This document shows positions 10,580 to 19,394 of a stretch of 64,000 bases of DNA, piece by piece. The translations under genes were made by a program, and so were the position numbers. The DNA is from Myxococcales bacterium (lineage in GTDB: Bacteria; Myxococcota; Polyangia; Nannocystales; Nannocystaceae). The notes under the pieces are model-generated. The model saw nothing but the letters and a program-made list of their open reading frames with translations. It had not been told where the DNA came from and made no database searches. Numbering within the stretch: the stretch's first letter is position 1; every line of letters starts with the position of its first letter. The stretch spans positions 1-64,000 of the forward strand of contig JAEUJW010000033.1 in assembly GCA_016793465.1 (NCBI GenBank), written 5' to 3'.

Positions 10580-11053
10580 TCACTCGCTGGCGACCTCGCG
10601 CACGTACGGCGCCAGCTGCTCGCGGAACGTGTCGGTCCACGGCTCCGGCCGCTTGGTCACCGGGTCGACCCGCACCACCACCCGCTCGCCGGTCGCGTGC
10701 TCGACGTCCTCGTCGAGCGGCATCACCCGCAGCCCGAACGTCAGGCTGCTGCGGCCCAGCCGGTCGACCCACACGCGCACGCGCACCTGCCCGGTCCCGA
10801 TCACCGGACGCTTGTACTCGAGGTGGTTGGCGCGCACGAGGTGGTACTGGTCCGGGTTGGTGTTGAAGTCGAGGACCCCGGCCCAGCCGAGCCGCCGCCA
10901 GAACGAGCCGATCGCGTGCTCGAACAGCAGCAGGTAGCGCGCGTTGTGCAGGATGTGAAACGCGTCGAGGTCGTCGAAGTAGACGCCGTGCAAGGTCTCG
11001 TGGAAGCGCATCCGCCGACGGCTGTACCACGCCCGGACGTCCGCACGCATCAT
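10580..11053 (-). CDS. acyl-CoA thioesterase, 4HBT family
   Basis: A hotdog-fold thioesterase of the 4-hydroxybenzoyl-CoA/YbgC-FadM class, about 157 residues. The signature V-Y-F-D-D-L-D-A-F-H-I-L-H-N-A-R-Y carries the catalytic aspartate and the His-x-x-N-A-R-Y helix. The rest is regular beta-sheet with a HLEYKRPV strand. ATG 11053 was chosen; ATG 11011 (MRFHETL) would also retain the whole domain, and the longer reading to 11095 needs a TTG start. It converges on the esterase with a 12-nt gap. The substrate is unknown. Confidence 0.85.
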   Translation of the reverse strand: MMRADVRAWYSRRRMRFHETLHGVYFDDLDAFHILHNARYLLLFEHAIGSFWRRLGWAGVLDFNTNPDQYHLVRANHLEYKRPVIGTGQVRVRVWVDRLGRSSLTFGLRVMPLDEDVEHATGERVVVRVDPVTKRPEPWTDTFREQLAPYVREVASE

Positions 11054-11105
11054 GGCCCTGCTCACATCACGGCGCCGCGCCCGCGGCTCCAACACGAACG
11101 CGCTT

Positions 11106-11114
11106 TGTTATCGT
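11106..11114 (+). promoter_or_regulatory. extended -10 promoter, SirB1-like gene
   Basis: TGTTATCGT ends 8 nt before the ATG at 11123. Confidence 0.45.
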
Positions 11115-11122
11115 CGCCCCCC

Positions 11123-11953
11123 ATGGACGCCGCAGACCGCCTTCGCCAGCGCTTCGCCGCGGTGGTCGCCGCGCCGGACATCGACCTCGGCGAGGCCGCG
11201 CTGCTGATCGGCGCCGAGGAAGATCCCGACGTCGACGTCGACGCCGAGCTCGGCACCCTCGACGCCCTCGCCGCGGCCGTCGCGCCTCGCCTCGCCGGCT
11301 TTCGCCGCGTCCGCGAGCGCCTCGACCTCCTGCTCGCCTACCTCGCCCGCGAGCTCGGCTTCCGCGGCAACGAGTCCGACTACTACGACGTGCGCAACAG
11401 CCTCCTCCACGCCGTGCTGCGCCGCCGCGTCGGCCTCCCCATCACCCTCACCGTCGTGCTCATCGAGGTCGCCCGGCGCGTCGACCTGCGCGTCGCCGGC
11501 GTCGGCCTGCCCGCGCACTTCATCGCCGTCGCCGAGGACCTGCCCGACACCTACATCGACATGTTCCACGGCGGCCGCCTGCTCGGCGAGTCCGAGTGCC
11601 GCACGCTGCTGCGCCACAAGACCGACGGCTCGGTCGCCTTCGAGCCGGCCATGCTGCGCCCCGTCACCTCGCGGCAGATCCTCCTGCGCATGCTGCACAA
11701 CCTGAAGGGCGTGCACGGCCAGCGCGACGAGCCCGAGCGCGTGATCGCCGACTGCGACCGCATCCTCCTGATCGCCCCCGACCAGGCCGACGCCTACCGC
11801 GAGCGCGGCGCCGTCCACTTCCAGCGCCGGGCCTTCCGCGCCGCCGCCGAGGATTTTAATAACTACCTGCGCCTCGCCCCCGACGCCGACGATCGCCACC
11901 TGATCGCCGCGCGCGCCGCCTCGGCCCGGGCCAAGGCGCGGCAGGCCAACTGA
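11123..11953 (+). CDS. SirB1-family transglutaminase-like/TPR protein
   Basis: A 276-residue cytosolic protein of the SirB1/DUF1 family. It has a transglutaminase-like domain (residues about 75-190; NESDYYDVRNSLLHAVLRRRVGLPITL, then VGLPAHFIAV) followed by tetratricopeptide-like helices (about 200-270: PERVIADCDRILLIAPDQADAYRERGAVHF). The usual catalytic Cys of transglutaminases is not obvious here, which is common in this family. The cellular role of SirB1 proteins is not settled. A bidirectional hairpin follows the gene. Confidence 0.85.
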   Translation: MDAADRLRQRFAAVVAAPDIDLGEAALLIGAEEDPDVDVDAELGTLDALAAAVAPRLAGFRRVRERLDLLLAYLARELGFRGNESDYYDVRNSLLHAVLRRRVGLPITLTVVLIEVARRVDLRVAGVGLPAHFIAVAEDLPDTYIDMFHGGRLLGESECRTLLRHKTDGSVAFEPAMLRPVTSRQILLRMLHNLKGVHGQRDEPERVIADCDRILLIAPDQADAYRERGAVHFQRRAFRAAAEDFNNYLRLAPDADDRHLIAARAASARAKARQAN

Positions 11954-11960
11954 GCTCGCG

Positions 11961-11997
11961 ACGAGGGCCGCGCCGGCGTCCACCGGGCGGCCCTCGT
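11961..11997. terminator. bidirectional hairpin between convergent genes
   Basis: ACGAGGGCCG (11961-11970) pairs perfectly with CGGCCCTCGT (11988-11997) around a 17-nt loop. It lies between the stop codons of the convergent genes at 11953 and 12015. There is no U-tract, so it would be a hairpin-only terminator or 3'-end stabiliser for both. Confidence 0.6.
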
Positions 11998-12014
11998 ACG
12001 CGATCCGTCGCCGC

Positions 12015-12308
12015 TCACACGTCGTTCGCCATCTGGATCATCTGCGGCACGAAGTGCGGGCGGATCGTGATCAGGCTCTTGTGCCGGGTGCCGACGCGGC
12101 TGTTGATGTTCGCACCCTCGGGGCTCATCAGCTCGCCGGGGACGTGGTCGTTCTCGAAGTCGTACACGGTCGTCTTGCCGTTCGTCTTACGCGCCGCGGC
12201 GTCGGCGTCGACATCGGTCTTGGCGGGCGCCGCGGCCTTGGCGGGCGCGGCGGAGGCGAGGCCGGGGGTCAGGGCGAGGGCAAGCACAACGCTGAGTCGC
12301 AGGGTCAT
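12015..12308 (-). CDS. small secreted protein, myxobacterial type
   Basis: A 97-residue protein with a cleavable signal peptide (LALALTPGLASAAPA) and an Ala/Lys spacer. The compact C-terminal motif reads VYDFENDHVPGEL, then HKSLITIRPHFVPQM. I recall similar short secreted proteins (acidic DDxVxGEL followed by SLIxIRxxFVPEM) as common in myxobacteria, but I know of no assigned function. The start is supported by GGAG about 9 nt upstream. It is divergent from the lipoprotein at 12467. Confidence 0.75.
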   Translation of the reverse strand: MTLRLSVVLALALTPGLASAAPAKAAAPAKTDVDADAAARKTNGKTTVYDFENDHVPGELMSPEGANINSRVGTRHKSLITIRPHFVPQMIQMANDV

Positions 12309-12430
12309 GTGAAGATCTCCGGGGGGCCCGTCGGGGCCTTGCGTGCGGCCTCCAGCGGCCGGTGTGAGCTGCAACGCGGCTACCCCTGGGGGCGGTCTAA
12401 ACACCGCGGCATTTATTTGTGCGACGACCC

Positions 12431-12460
12431 GCGGCGCCCCGCGGCGCCCCGCGGTATGAA
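12431..12460 (+). promoter_or_regulatory. 10-bp direct repeats plus -10 element
   Basis: GCGGCGCCCC occurs twice in tandem plus a partial copy (12431-12454), immediately followed by TATGAA (12455-12460), which ends 6 nt before the ATG at 12467. The direct repeats could be an operator for the divergent pair. Confidence 0.4.
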
Positions 12461-12466
12461 CGGGGC

Positions 12467-13435
12467 ATGCGTGCGCCCCTGTCCTGGCTGCTGCCCCTCG
12501 CCCTCGTCGCCTGCGCCGAGAAACTGCCCGAGGCCCACGTCCTCCCACTCGTCGAGGCCGAGCGCGCCTTCAACCACGACGCCGCCGACCGCGGCGTGCG
12601 AGCCGCCTTCCTCGAGCACCTCGCCGCCGAGGGCGTGGTGTTCCGCCCCGGCCCCGTCCCCGGCCCCGCCTTCTACCGCGACCAGACCGACGCGGGCGGC
12701 GGCCTCAGCTGGGACCCCGCCTACGCGGAGATCTCCGAGGCCCGCGACCTCGGCTACACGCTCGGCCCCTACGAGTCGCGCACCCCCACCGGCGAGGTCC
12801 ACTACGGCCACTACGTGTCGGTGTGGCGCAAGCAGAAGGACGGCCACTGGCGCGTCGTCATCGACGGCGGCAACCACCACCCGCCCCCGCTGCAGGTCGC
12901 CGAGCGCTTCGACTACCGCCCCGCCGTGACCGGCCGCGGCACGCCCGCCGACATCGACACCGCCTCCGAGTGGGTCCGCCTCCAGGCCGCCGAGAAGGCC
13001 CTCATCACCGCCCTCGGCGAGACCGGCCGCAGCTCGCTCGCCCTCCTGCAGTTCGCCACCCCCGACATCCGCTACTTCCCGCCCGACACCTTCCCCGTCA
13101 GCGGCCGCGGCGCCGTCGAGACCGCCCTGCTCGGCCGCAAGGACATCCTGTCCTTCGAGCCAGCCGGAGGCGGCATCGCCGGCACCGGCGACCTCGCCTA
13201 CACCTTCGGCAAGGCCACCCGCAAGGCCGCCGAGCACGCCCCCGTGGTCGACGGCGGCTACCTCCGCATCTGGCGCCGCTCGTCCGGCGGCGTCTGGCAG
13301 GTCGCCCTCGAGCTCACCAGCGTGCCCCCGCACGTCGAGGCCCCCGCCGAGCCCGCCGAGCCCGCCGCCAGGCGCGGCCCCGACTCGCTGAAGCTCTCCG
13401 AGCCCGAGCGCCCCGCCCCCGCCGCGGCCCAGTGA
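12467..13435 (+). CDS. lipoprotein with two NTF2-like domains
   Basis: A 322-residue predicted lipoprotein (lipobox LVAC after PLALVA). Two SnoaL/DUF4440-like NTF2 folds seem to follow: residues about 20-150 (LVEAERAFNHDAADRGVRAAFLEHLAAEGVVFRPG ... YVSVWRKQKDGHWRVVIDGG) and about 170-295 (EKALITALGETG ... YLRIWRRSSGGVWQVALE). NTF2-like domains bind small ligands, and no catalytic residue can be assigned. The C-terminal tail is Ala/Pro/Glu-rich. ATG 12467 was chosen because it starts the signal peptide directly. The stop codon abuts a palindromic element. Confidence 0.75.
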   Translation: MRAPLSWLLPLALVACAEKLPEAHVLPLVEAERAFNHDAADRGVRAAFLEHLAAEGVVFRPGPVPGPAFYRDQTDAGGGLSWDPAYAEISEARDLGYTLGPYESRTPTGEVHYGHYVSVWRKQKDGHWRVVIDGGNHHPPPLQVAERFDYRPAVTGRGTPADIDTASEWVRLQAAEKALITALGETGRSSLALLQFATPDIRYFPPDTFPVSGRGAVETALLGRKDILSFEPAGGGIAGTGDLAYTFGKATRKAAEHAPVVDGGYLRIWRRSSGGVWQVALELTSVPPHVEAPAEPAEPAARRGPDSLKLSEPERPAPAAAQ

Positions 13436-13480
13436 CCTGCCCCTTCGGACAGGTCCGCATCACCTGTCCCTGCGGTCAGG
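13435..13480. repeat. two palindromic elements at a convergent junction
   Basis: Two related hairpins in tandem: ACCTGCC/GGACAGGT around CTTC (13435-13454) and CCTGTCC/GGTCAGG around CTGC (13463-13480). The second contains the stop codon of the convergent P450 gene (13476-13478). They may act as a bidirectional terminator. The same palindrome family recurs elsewhere in the window. Confidence 0.75.
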
Positions 13481-14819
13481 CCCGCGCCGCCGTCCTGCGC
13501 TCGCGCAGCCGCATGCGCACCCCCGAGGCCGGACCGATCACCAGGTTGCGCCGCGCCGGCCTGACCTCGCCCGGCTCCGCCAGCTCGAGCGCCGCGTGGC
13601 GCACGAACGTCGCCAGCGCGATCTTCAGCTCGTACATGGCGAACGCCGCCCCGATGCAGCGCCGGTGCCCCCCGCCGAACGGCGTGTACTCGAACGCGGA
13701 GAACCGCCGCTCGAGGAAGCGCTCCGGCCGGAAGCGCCCCGGCTCGGGGTACAGGTCCGGCCGCTCGTGCAGCACCGTCGTCGACACCACCAGCCCCATC
13801 GGCGGCGTCAGCGAGTAGCCGCCCACGGTCAGCGGCCTGGCCAGCTGTCGCGGCACGTCCGGCGCGATCGGGTGCAGCCGCAGCGTCTCCTGGCACACCG
13901 CCTCGAGGTACGGCAGCTTCGCCAGCGCCTCCGGGTCCGCGTCGTCGCCGAGCGCGTCGACCTCGGCCCGCAGCCGCTCGAGCACCTCCGGGTCGCGGTG
14001 CAGCCAGTAGCAGGCCCACGCCAGCGCGATGCCGGTGGTCTCGTGCCCGGCGAACAGCAGCGTCATCAGCTCGTCGCGCAGCTCGAGGTCCGTCATGCCG
14101 GTCCCGTCGTCGTGCCTGGCCGCCAGCATCAGGCTCAAGATGTCCTCGCCGAGCAGCTCCGGCCGCCCGCGCCGCGCCGCGATCTCCCCGTAGATCAGCG
14201 CCTCCATGCGCGCGATCGCCTGCACGAAGCGGTTGTACGGCCCGAGCCCGCCCCACGGCCGGCGCATGAACTTGAAGAACATCAGGCTCGGCACCGCCGC
14301 CTCGACCATGGCGAAGATCGCCGCGCGAAACTCCTCGACGCGCGCGTCGTCCTGCACCCCGAACACCGCCCGCAGGATCACCTCGAGCGACACCCACTGC
14401 GTCGACCGCTGCATCACGAACTCCTGCCCCGGCCGCCACTTCAATAGCGCCGCCAGCGCGGCCCGCTGGATCGTCGCGCCGTAGGCCCGCATGCGCGCCC
14501 CGTGGAACGGCGGCGTCAGCAGCTTGCGCTCGCGCCGGTGCTGCTGCCCGCTGAGCGCCAGCAGCGAGCGCTCGCCCAGCAGCGGCGTGTAGCTGTCCTT
14601 GCCGAACGGCACGAACGTGTCCGGGTCCGCCGTGAACACCTCCTGAATCTCCGCCGGCGCGCTCACCATCACCAGCAGCCCGTTGAGCGTCGGCGCCTGC
14701 ACCACGTCGCCGTAGCGCCGGTGGACCTCCCGCAGGTACCCGTGCGCGTCACGCACGTAATTAAACGTCTGCAACAACGCGACCCCCGGCCCCGGCGGCA
14801 CCTTTGATAGCTGCGACAT
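13476..14819 (-). CDS. cytochrome P450
   Basis: A 447-residue haem monooxygenase without a membrane anchor. The I-helix motif AGHETT, the ExxR motif ETLR and the haem loop FGGGHRRCIG are all present, with PERF before the haem loop. The overall pattern (PPGPGVALLQ start, HFHG-type KLLTPPFHG) resembles the CYP110-like and fatty-acid/terpenoid-type bacterial P450s, but the substrate cannot be predicted. No ferredoxin or reductase gene lies nearby. ATG 14819 gives the normal length. The last codons run into a palindromic element that supplies the stop. Confidence 0.93.
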   Translation of the reverse strand: MSQLSKVPPGPGVALLQTFNYVRDAHGYLREVHRRYGDVVQAPTLNGLLVMVSAPAEIQEVFTADPDTFVPFGKDSYTPLLGERSLLALSGQQHRRERKLLTPPFHGARMRAYGATIQRAALAALLKWRPGQEFVMQRSTQWVSLEVILRAVFGVQDDARVEEFRAAIFAMVEAAVPSLMFFKFMRRPWGGLGPYNRFVQAIARMEALIYGEIAARRGRPELLGEDILSLMLAARHDDGTGMTDLELRDELMTLLFAGHETTGIALAWACYWLHRDPEVLERLRAEVDALGDDADPEALAKLPYLEAVCQETLRLHPIAPDVPRQLARPLTVGGYSLTPPMGLVVSTTVLHERPDLYPEPGRFRPERFLERRFSAFEYTPFGGGHRRCIGAAFAMYELKIALATFVRHAALELAEPGEVRPARRNLVIGPASGVRMRLRERRTAARA

Positions 14820-14897
14820 GCGCCCAGCATGCCACGACGTCGGTTCGTCGACAGCGGACAGCCTGTCGCAGGCGGCGTATCCTCGCGGTCCGCCACG

Positions 14898-16814
14898 ATG
14901 ACCCTCCGCGACGGTGAACGCGTCAAGATCCAGGGCTCCACCGCCGAGTACGAGCTGTCCCGCAACGGCCCCGTGTTCGCCTGCACCTGCCCCGCCTGGG
15001 CCAAGCAGCGCAACCCGCCGGCCCAGCGCACCTGCAAGCACCTCCGCGCCCACCTCGGCGACGAACACGAGGACACCCGCGTCGGCCAGACCAGGGTCGA
15101 CGCCGCCATGGCCCGCGCTCGCAAGTCCGCCCTCGCCGCCCCGCGCGACCCGCCCGACCTCCGCGCCCACAGACAGGCCGCATTCGCGGCCACCCTCGCC
15201 CGCTTCGACGCCGCCGCCGCCCGCATGCGCGCCGTCTACGACATGCCGCTGCCGCGCCACCTCGCCCCCGCGATCGGCTTCTGGAACGGCCTCACCCGCG
15301 ACGAGCGCGAGGAGGCCTGGTCGCACTTCGGCTGCGGCCCCTCCGGCGTCGGCGAGTGGCTCGAGGACGGCGGCCTCGATCGCCGCCCCGCCCTCGACGA
15401 GCGCCTGCACTACCGCTACCGCCGCGACCCGCCCGAGTTCGTCACCGTCTGCTCCGGCAACAGCGACGGCAGCCACTGGGGCCTGTGGTACGACGACCCG
15501 CGCGAGCTCCCGCGAGTGATCGCCCACAACTGGGCGCGCGACAGCTCCGAGAACGGCGCCTGCAAGCCCACGCTGCTCGCCAGCCTGCGCGACGACTTCA
15601 TGCGCGAGCGCCACGACCCCGGGCAGTACCCGCACGCCAGACGCATCCTCGCCTGGCTCGACGAGTGCCTCGTCCACGAGATCGCCGCCCACGGCGACGA
15701 GAAGATCGGCCCGCCGCACCCGCGCACCTACCACACCATCGGCGGCCTCGACCCCGTCGTCCGCGGCGCCACAGCGCCCGCCGAGTTCACCGTCCCCCAC
15801 TCGAGCGACGCCCGCCTGAAGGTCTACCGCGACGACCCCGAGCTCGCCCGCAGGTGGATCGCCGAGGCCCGCCGCGAGCTCGCCGCCGGCCGACCACTGC
15901 GCGCCCTCTACCTCGCCCGCGAGCTCCACTGGAACGACGACGACCCCCTGCGCGACGAGGCCCGCGACCTCGGCGTCGACGCCTACAACGCCGTCGGCCG
16001 CCCGCAGCTCGCCGAAGTCCTGCGCGTCCACTGCCAGCACCGCGACCTGAGGTCCGTCGACATCTACCTCCCGCCCGAGGTCCCCGCGCTCGTCACCGCC
16101 GCCTGCGAACTCGACGCCGCTCGCGTCGACGAACTGCTCGCCGACGACCCCGACGCCGTCAGCATCACCGCCGCCCTCGCCAGCACCCGCGACCCCGCGA
16201 TGCTCGACCGCCTGCTCGCCGCCGCCCCGCAGGGCGCCGACGCCGGCCTGCTCGCCCTCACAGTCGACCGCGTCGCCGACCTGCGCCGCCACGACATCGA
16301 CGACCCCCACTCCGCCGTCGTGCTCGATCACCTGCTGGCCCGCCCCGCCATCGACTGCGCCCCCGCCTTCACGCGCGCCCTCGACGGCGACCTGCCCGCC
16401 CTCGCCGCGCGCCTCGCCCCGCACCTCGACGTCGCCCGCAAGGACCCCCAGGGCCTCTACCCGCTGCACCGCGCGATCGTCGGCGGCGCCGTCGAGATCG
16501 TGCGCGACCTCCTGGCCCGCGGCGCCGACCCCCACGCCCGCGATTCATTTAATAAGACCCCGCACGACCGCGCCCGCGAGATCTGGCAAGCCCGGCGCAA
16601 GGAGAGCCTCGAGATCCTCGGCATGCTCCCGCCACCGCCCGTCGCTGCCCCGCAGACGCTCGCCGCCATCACCGTCGGCGACGCCGTCCAGCACGACAAG
16701 TTCGGCCCCGGCCGCGTCGTCGCCACCTCCGGCGCCGGCGACTCGATTAAATTGACCGTCGACTTCAGCGACGGCCAGCGCACCTTGCTGTCGAAGTTCG
16801 TCCGCCGCGCCTGA
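14898..16814 (+). CDS. SWIM zinc finger / HPF1-like / ankyrin protein
   Basis: A 638-residue mosaic. Residues about 15-50 form a SWIM zinc finger (FACTCP ... RTCKHL, C-x-C ... C-x-H). The middle resembles HPF1, the histone PARylation factor (DUF2228): HYRYRRDPPEFVTV near 175, WGLWYDDPRELPRVIAHN near 195, and WNDDDP followed by EARDLGVDAYNAVGRPQLAEVL near 345. Residues about 490-565 contain ankyrin repeats (GLYPLHRAIVGGAVEIVRDLLARGADPHARD). The last 50 residues (GDAVQHDKFGPGRVV ... TVDFSDGQRTLLSKF) resemble the Tudor-like C-terminal domain of UvrD helicases. HPF1 redirects PARP ADP-ribosylation in animals; a bacterial partner is unknown. ATG 14829 is possible but leaves only 9 bp to the divergent P450 start. 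Confidence 0.75.
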   Translation: MTLRDGERVKIQGSTAEYELSRNGPVFACTCPAWAKQRNPPAQRTCKHLRAHLGDEHEDTRVGQTRVDAAMARARKSALAAPRDPPDLRAHRQAAFAATLARFDAAAARMRAVYDMPLPRHLAPAIGFWNGLTRDEREEAWSHFGCGPSGVGEWLEDGGLDRRPALDERLHYRYRRDPPEFVTVCSGNSDGSHWGLWYDDPRELPRVIAHNWARDSSENGACKPTLLASLRDDFMRERHDPGQYPHARRILAWLDECLVHEIAAHGDEKIGPPHPRTYHTIGGLDPVVRGATAPAEFTVPHSSDARLKVYRDDPELARRWIAEARRELAAGRPLRALYLARELHWNDDDPLRDEARDLGVDAYNAVGRPQLAEVLRVHCQHRDLRSVDIYLPPEVPALVTAACELDAARVDELLADDPDAVSITAALASTRDPAMLDRLLAAAPQGADAGLLALTVDRVADLRRHDIDDPHSAVVLDHLLARPAIDCAPAFTRALDGDLPALAARLAPHLDVARKDPQGLYPLHRAIVGGAVEIVRDLLARGADPHARDSFNKTPHDRAREIWQARRKESLEILGMLPPPPVAAPQTLAAITVGDAVQHDKFGPGRVVATSGAGDSIKLTVDFSDGQRTLLSKFVRRA

Positions 16815-18116
16815 TCACTCGCCGAACACGCGGCTCAAATAGTCACTCATGAACACGCCCCGCGGGTCGAGCTGCCGGCGCACCGCGTGGAAGCGGTCCC
16901 ACATCGGGTACATGTCGCGCAGCTCGCGGCTCGTCAGCGAGTGCATCTTCCCCCAGTGCGGCCGCCCGTGGTGGTTGCGGAAGATCGCCTCGCACCCGTC
17001 GAAGTACGTTTTATATGGCATGCCGACGTACATGTGCACCGAGATCACCGCCGAGGCCCGCTGATAGAACGGGCTCAGCCAGATGTCGTCGCCCGCGACC
17101 GCCCTGAACTCGATCGGGAAGTGCACGCGGATCTTCCGGCCCTCGATGAACGCCCGCAGCTCGCGCAGGCAGTCGACGCCGCGCTCGACCGGCACCGCGT
17201 ACTCCATCTCGTTGAACCGCACGTCGCGCGGGCTGGGGAACACGCGGTGGCTGTAGTCCGCGAACTCGCCCTCCGCCATCATCCTCGACGAGAAGCGGGC
17301 CACCGGCGCCGCCGCCTGCGGCACCCGCTTGACCGCCTCGGAGATCGCCCAGAACACCCCCGTCTCGAGCACCTTGTCGACGATCAGCCGCTTCATGCGC
17401 GACCGCGGCCGCGCCGCCTCGACGATGTCCAGCGACTTCGTCGCCGCCAGGTCGGCGTAGGGGAACCACCAGAACTCGTAGTGGCGGTGGCGCCGGCAGT
17501 TGTCCTCGAACTCCGCCATGCATGTCTCGAGGGCCATGTTCTTGCGCACGTCGCGGAGCACGTACGACGGCTCGAGCTGCAGGCGCACGCGCCCCAGCAC
17601 TCCGAGCATGCCCAGCGACACCTGCGCCGCTTTAAAGATCTCGGGCTCGCGGCTCGGCGAGCAGTGCAGCAGCTCGCCCGTCGCCGTCACCAGAGTCAGC
17701 CCGGCCGCCTGCGTCGACAGGCAGCCGAAGCCGATGCCCGTGCCGTGCGTGCCCGTCGACAGCGCCCCGGCGATCGCCTGGGCGTCGATGTCGCCCTGGT
17801 TCTGCAGCGCCAGCCCGTGCTCGGCCAGCATGTCGCCGAGCTTGTTGATCGGCGTGCCCGCCAGCACGCTCGCCTGGCGCTGCCCGCGGTCGACCTCCGA
17901 CACGCCCTGCAGCCCGTGCAGCGACACCATCGTGTGGTCGGTCGCGACCACCGGCGAGAACGAGTGCCCGCTGCCCGCGACCCGCAGCTTGCCGCCGCGC
18001 CCCGCCGTCTCGCGCACCACCCCGACGAGCGCGTCGATGCTCGTCGGCTTGACGATCTTCTCCGGCGTGCACCGAACCTCGCCCGCCCAGTTGGACCAAG
18101 TCTTGCGCCCGAACAC
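16815..18116 (-). CDS. D-arabinono-1,4-lactone oxidase family protein
   Basis: A 433-residue FAD-linked oxidase of the vanillyl-alcohol-oxidase superfamily, aldonolactone oxidase branch (ALO/GULO). The N-terminal FAD domain has KLRVAGSGHSFSP, where the histidine is the usual flavin attachment site, and STGTHGTG. The C-terminal ALO domain ends with the conserved HWGKMHS and a DPRGVF motif. It should oxidise an aldono-lactone or sugar alcohol with oxygen as acceptor. It lies 19 nt downstream of the PLP aldolase/deaminase on the same strand, a pairing also familiar from actinobacteria. The stop codon abuts that of the convergent HPF1-like gene with no gap. Confidence 0.92.
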   Translation of the reverse strand: MFGRKTWSNWAGEVRCTPEKIVKPTSIDALVGVVRETAGRGGKLRVAGSGHSFSPVVATDHTMVSLHGLQGVSEVDRGQRQASVLAGTPINKLGDMLAEHGLALQNQGDIDAQAIAGALSTGTHGTGIGFGCLSTQAAGLTLVTATGELLHCSPSREPEIFKAAQVSLGMLGVLGRVRLQLEPSYVLRDVRKNMALETCMAEFEDNCRRHRHYEFWWFPYADLAATKSLDIVEAARPRSRMKRLIVDKVLETGVFWAISEAVKRVPQAAAPVARFSSRMMAEGEFADYSHRVFPSPRDVRFNEMEYAVPVERGVDCLRELRAFIEGRKIRVHFPIEFRAVAGDDIWLSPFYQRASAVISVHMYVGMPYKTYFDGCEAIFRNHHGRPHWGKMHSLTSRELRDMYPMWDRFHAVRRQLDPRGVFMSDYLSRVFGE

Positions 18117-18122
18117 GCCGCG

Positions 18123-18131
18123 ACTCTAGCA
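18123..18131 (-). promoter_or_regulatory. extended -10 promoter, lactone oxidase
   Basis: TGCTAGAGT on the minus strand; TAGAGT ends 6 nt before the GTG at 18116. Confidence 0.5.
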
Positions 18132-18135
18132 GCGC

Positions 18136-19329
18136 TCACGCAAAACAAAAACCGTCGCCGCGGTACGTCGGCACTCGCTCGCAGGTCCCGTCCGCCGCCA
18201 GCAGCACGAGTTCTCGCACGTGCTCGCAGAGCTCGCCCGCCTTCGCGTGGCGGAACAGCACCGGGTCGCCGAGGCTCAGCACCGTGTCGCACGTCACCGG
18301 CGTCTGCACCTCGCCCGCGCCCTCCGTCGGCAACAGCCGCGCGTCCGCCGGCAAGTACGGCCGCGGCAAGCGGTCGGGCCCGGCCGAGCCCGAGGCGATC
18401 CAGCCGCCCGCGTAACACGTGTAGATCCCTCCGGTCGGCCGCCGCACCACCGGCAACGCGAAGCCCGCCGCCGGCAGCGGCTGGAACGCGTCGTAGCCGT
18501 CGAACAGCACCGGCCCGTACAGACCTGACCCTGCGGCCAGCTCGGTCACCGACGCGTCGTCACGCGTCGACTCCACGCTGCCCGTCCCGCCCCCGTTGAC
18601 GAACCGCAGCGTGTGCCCCGCCTCGCGCAGCGCCGCCACGATCGCCGCCCGCCGCGCGCGCAGCTCGCGGTCCGACCGCTTCTTCAACGCCCGCACCGCC
18701 GCGCTCTTGAGCGTCTGCCCCGGTGTCCGGTCGCGCAGCCCGGCGATCTGCGCCTCGTAGCCCATCACGCCGTCGAGCCGCACCCGCGGCGTGCGGGCCA
18801 CGATCTCCGCCAGCGCCAGCGCGCCCGCGACGTCCCACACCGGCGAGCGCCGCACCCCGAAGTGCAGCCCCGGGAAGCGCGTCGACATGTCGAGGTCGAT
18901 CGCCACCGGCACCTCGACCCCGTGCTCGAGCGCCGCCGCCGCGATCGGCGGCAGGTGGCCCGCCTCGTCGATCATCAGGCAGATCTGCGCGCCCTCGGCG
19001 ATCCGCCGGCACACCGCCGCGATCCCCCGCGCGTCGACGGTCGGATACGCCACCACCAAATCATCGAAGCCGTCGCCCGCGAGGTGCGCCGCCTCCTCCG
19101 CGCTGAAGCACAGCACCCCTTTAAAAATTTCACTCGTCGCCATCACCCGCCGCAGCACCTCGCGACAGCGGATCGACTTCGACGCCAGCCGGATCGGCCT
19201 GCCACCTGCCCGTTCGACCAGGTTCGCCGCGTTCCACAGCAGCAGCTCGAGGTCGACGAAGGCCAGCGGCATCGACATCCCGCGCAGGCGCTCGCGGTAG
19301 TCGGCGTAAGAACGGAGGCTCGGACGCAT
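18136..19329 (-). CDS. PLP-dependent amino acid deaminase/aldolase
   Basis: A 397-residue fold-type III PLP enzyme related to D-threonine aldolase and D-serine dehydratase. The N-terminal alanine-racemase-like barrel carries the PLP lysine in IRLASKSIRC, and the C-terminal domain is the D-Ser-dehydratase-like beta domain (FVNGGGTGSVEST ... GSGLYGPVLFDGY). Databases usually call such proteins 'amino acid deaminase/aldolase'; the substrate is unknown. It is upstream of, and probably co-transcribed with, the aldonolactone oxidase. A codon run GAA ATT TTT AAA lies near 19113-19124. Confidence 0.88.
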   Translation of the reverse strand: MRPSLRSYADYRERLRGMSMPLAFVDLELLLWNAANLVERAGGRPIRLASKSIRCREVLRRVMATSEIFKGVLCFSAEEAAHLAGDGFDDLVVAYPTVDARGIAAVCRRIAEGAQICLMIDEAGHLPPIAAAALEHGVEVPVAIDLDMSTRFPGLHFGVRRSPVWDVAGALALAEIVARTPRVRLDGVMGYEAQIAGLRDRTPGQTLKSAAVRALKKRSDRELRARRAAIVAALREAGHTLRFVNGGGTGSVESTRDDASVTELAAGSGLYGPVLFDGYDAFQPLPAAGFALPVVRRPTGGIYTCYAGGWIASGSAGPDRLPRPYLPADARLLPTEGAGEVQTPVTCDTVLSLGDPVLFRHAKAGELCEHVRELVLLAADGTCERVPTYRGDGFCFA

Positions 19330-19335
19330 GCCGCC

Positions 19336-19341
19336 GATCTA
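19336..19341 (-). promoter_or_regulatory. -10 element close to start (19329)
   Basis: TAGATC on the minus strand ends 6 nt before the ATG at 19329. Confidence 0.4.
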
Positions 19342-19394
19342 TCCCATGTTTCCCCCCGCGCCCCACGGCGACGCGCCGCGGCCCAACGCACGCA

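Noticed and set aside
13476..16535. A single ~1000-residue minus-strand ORF spanning the P450 and beyond
   Set aside because: Only the part from ATG 14819 is P450; the upstream part is Val/Ala/Gly/Glu antisense of the HPF1-like gene, typical of open frames opposite GC-rich genes.
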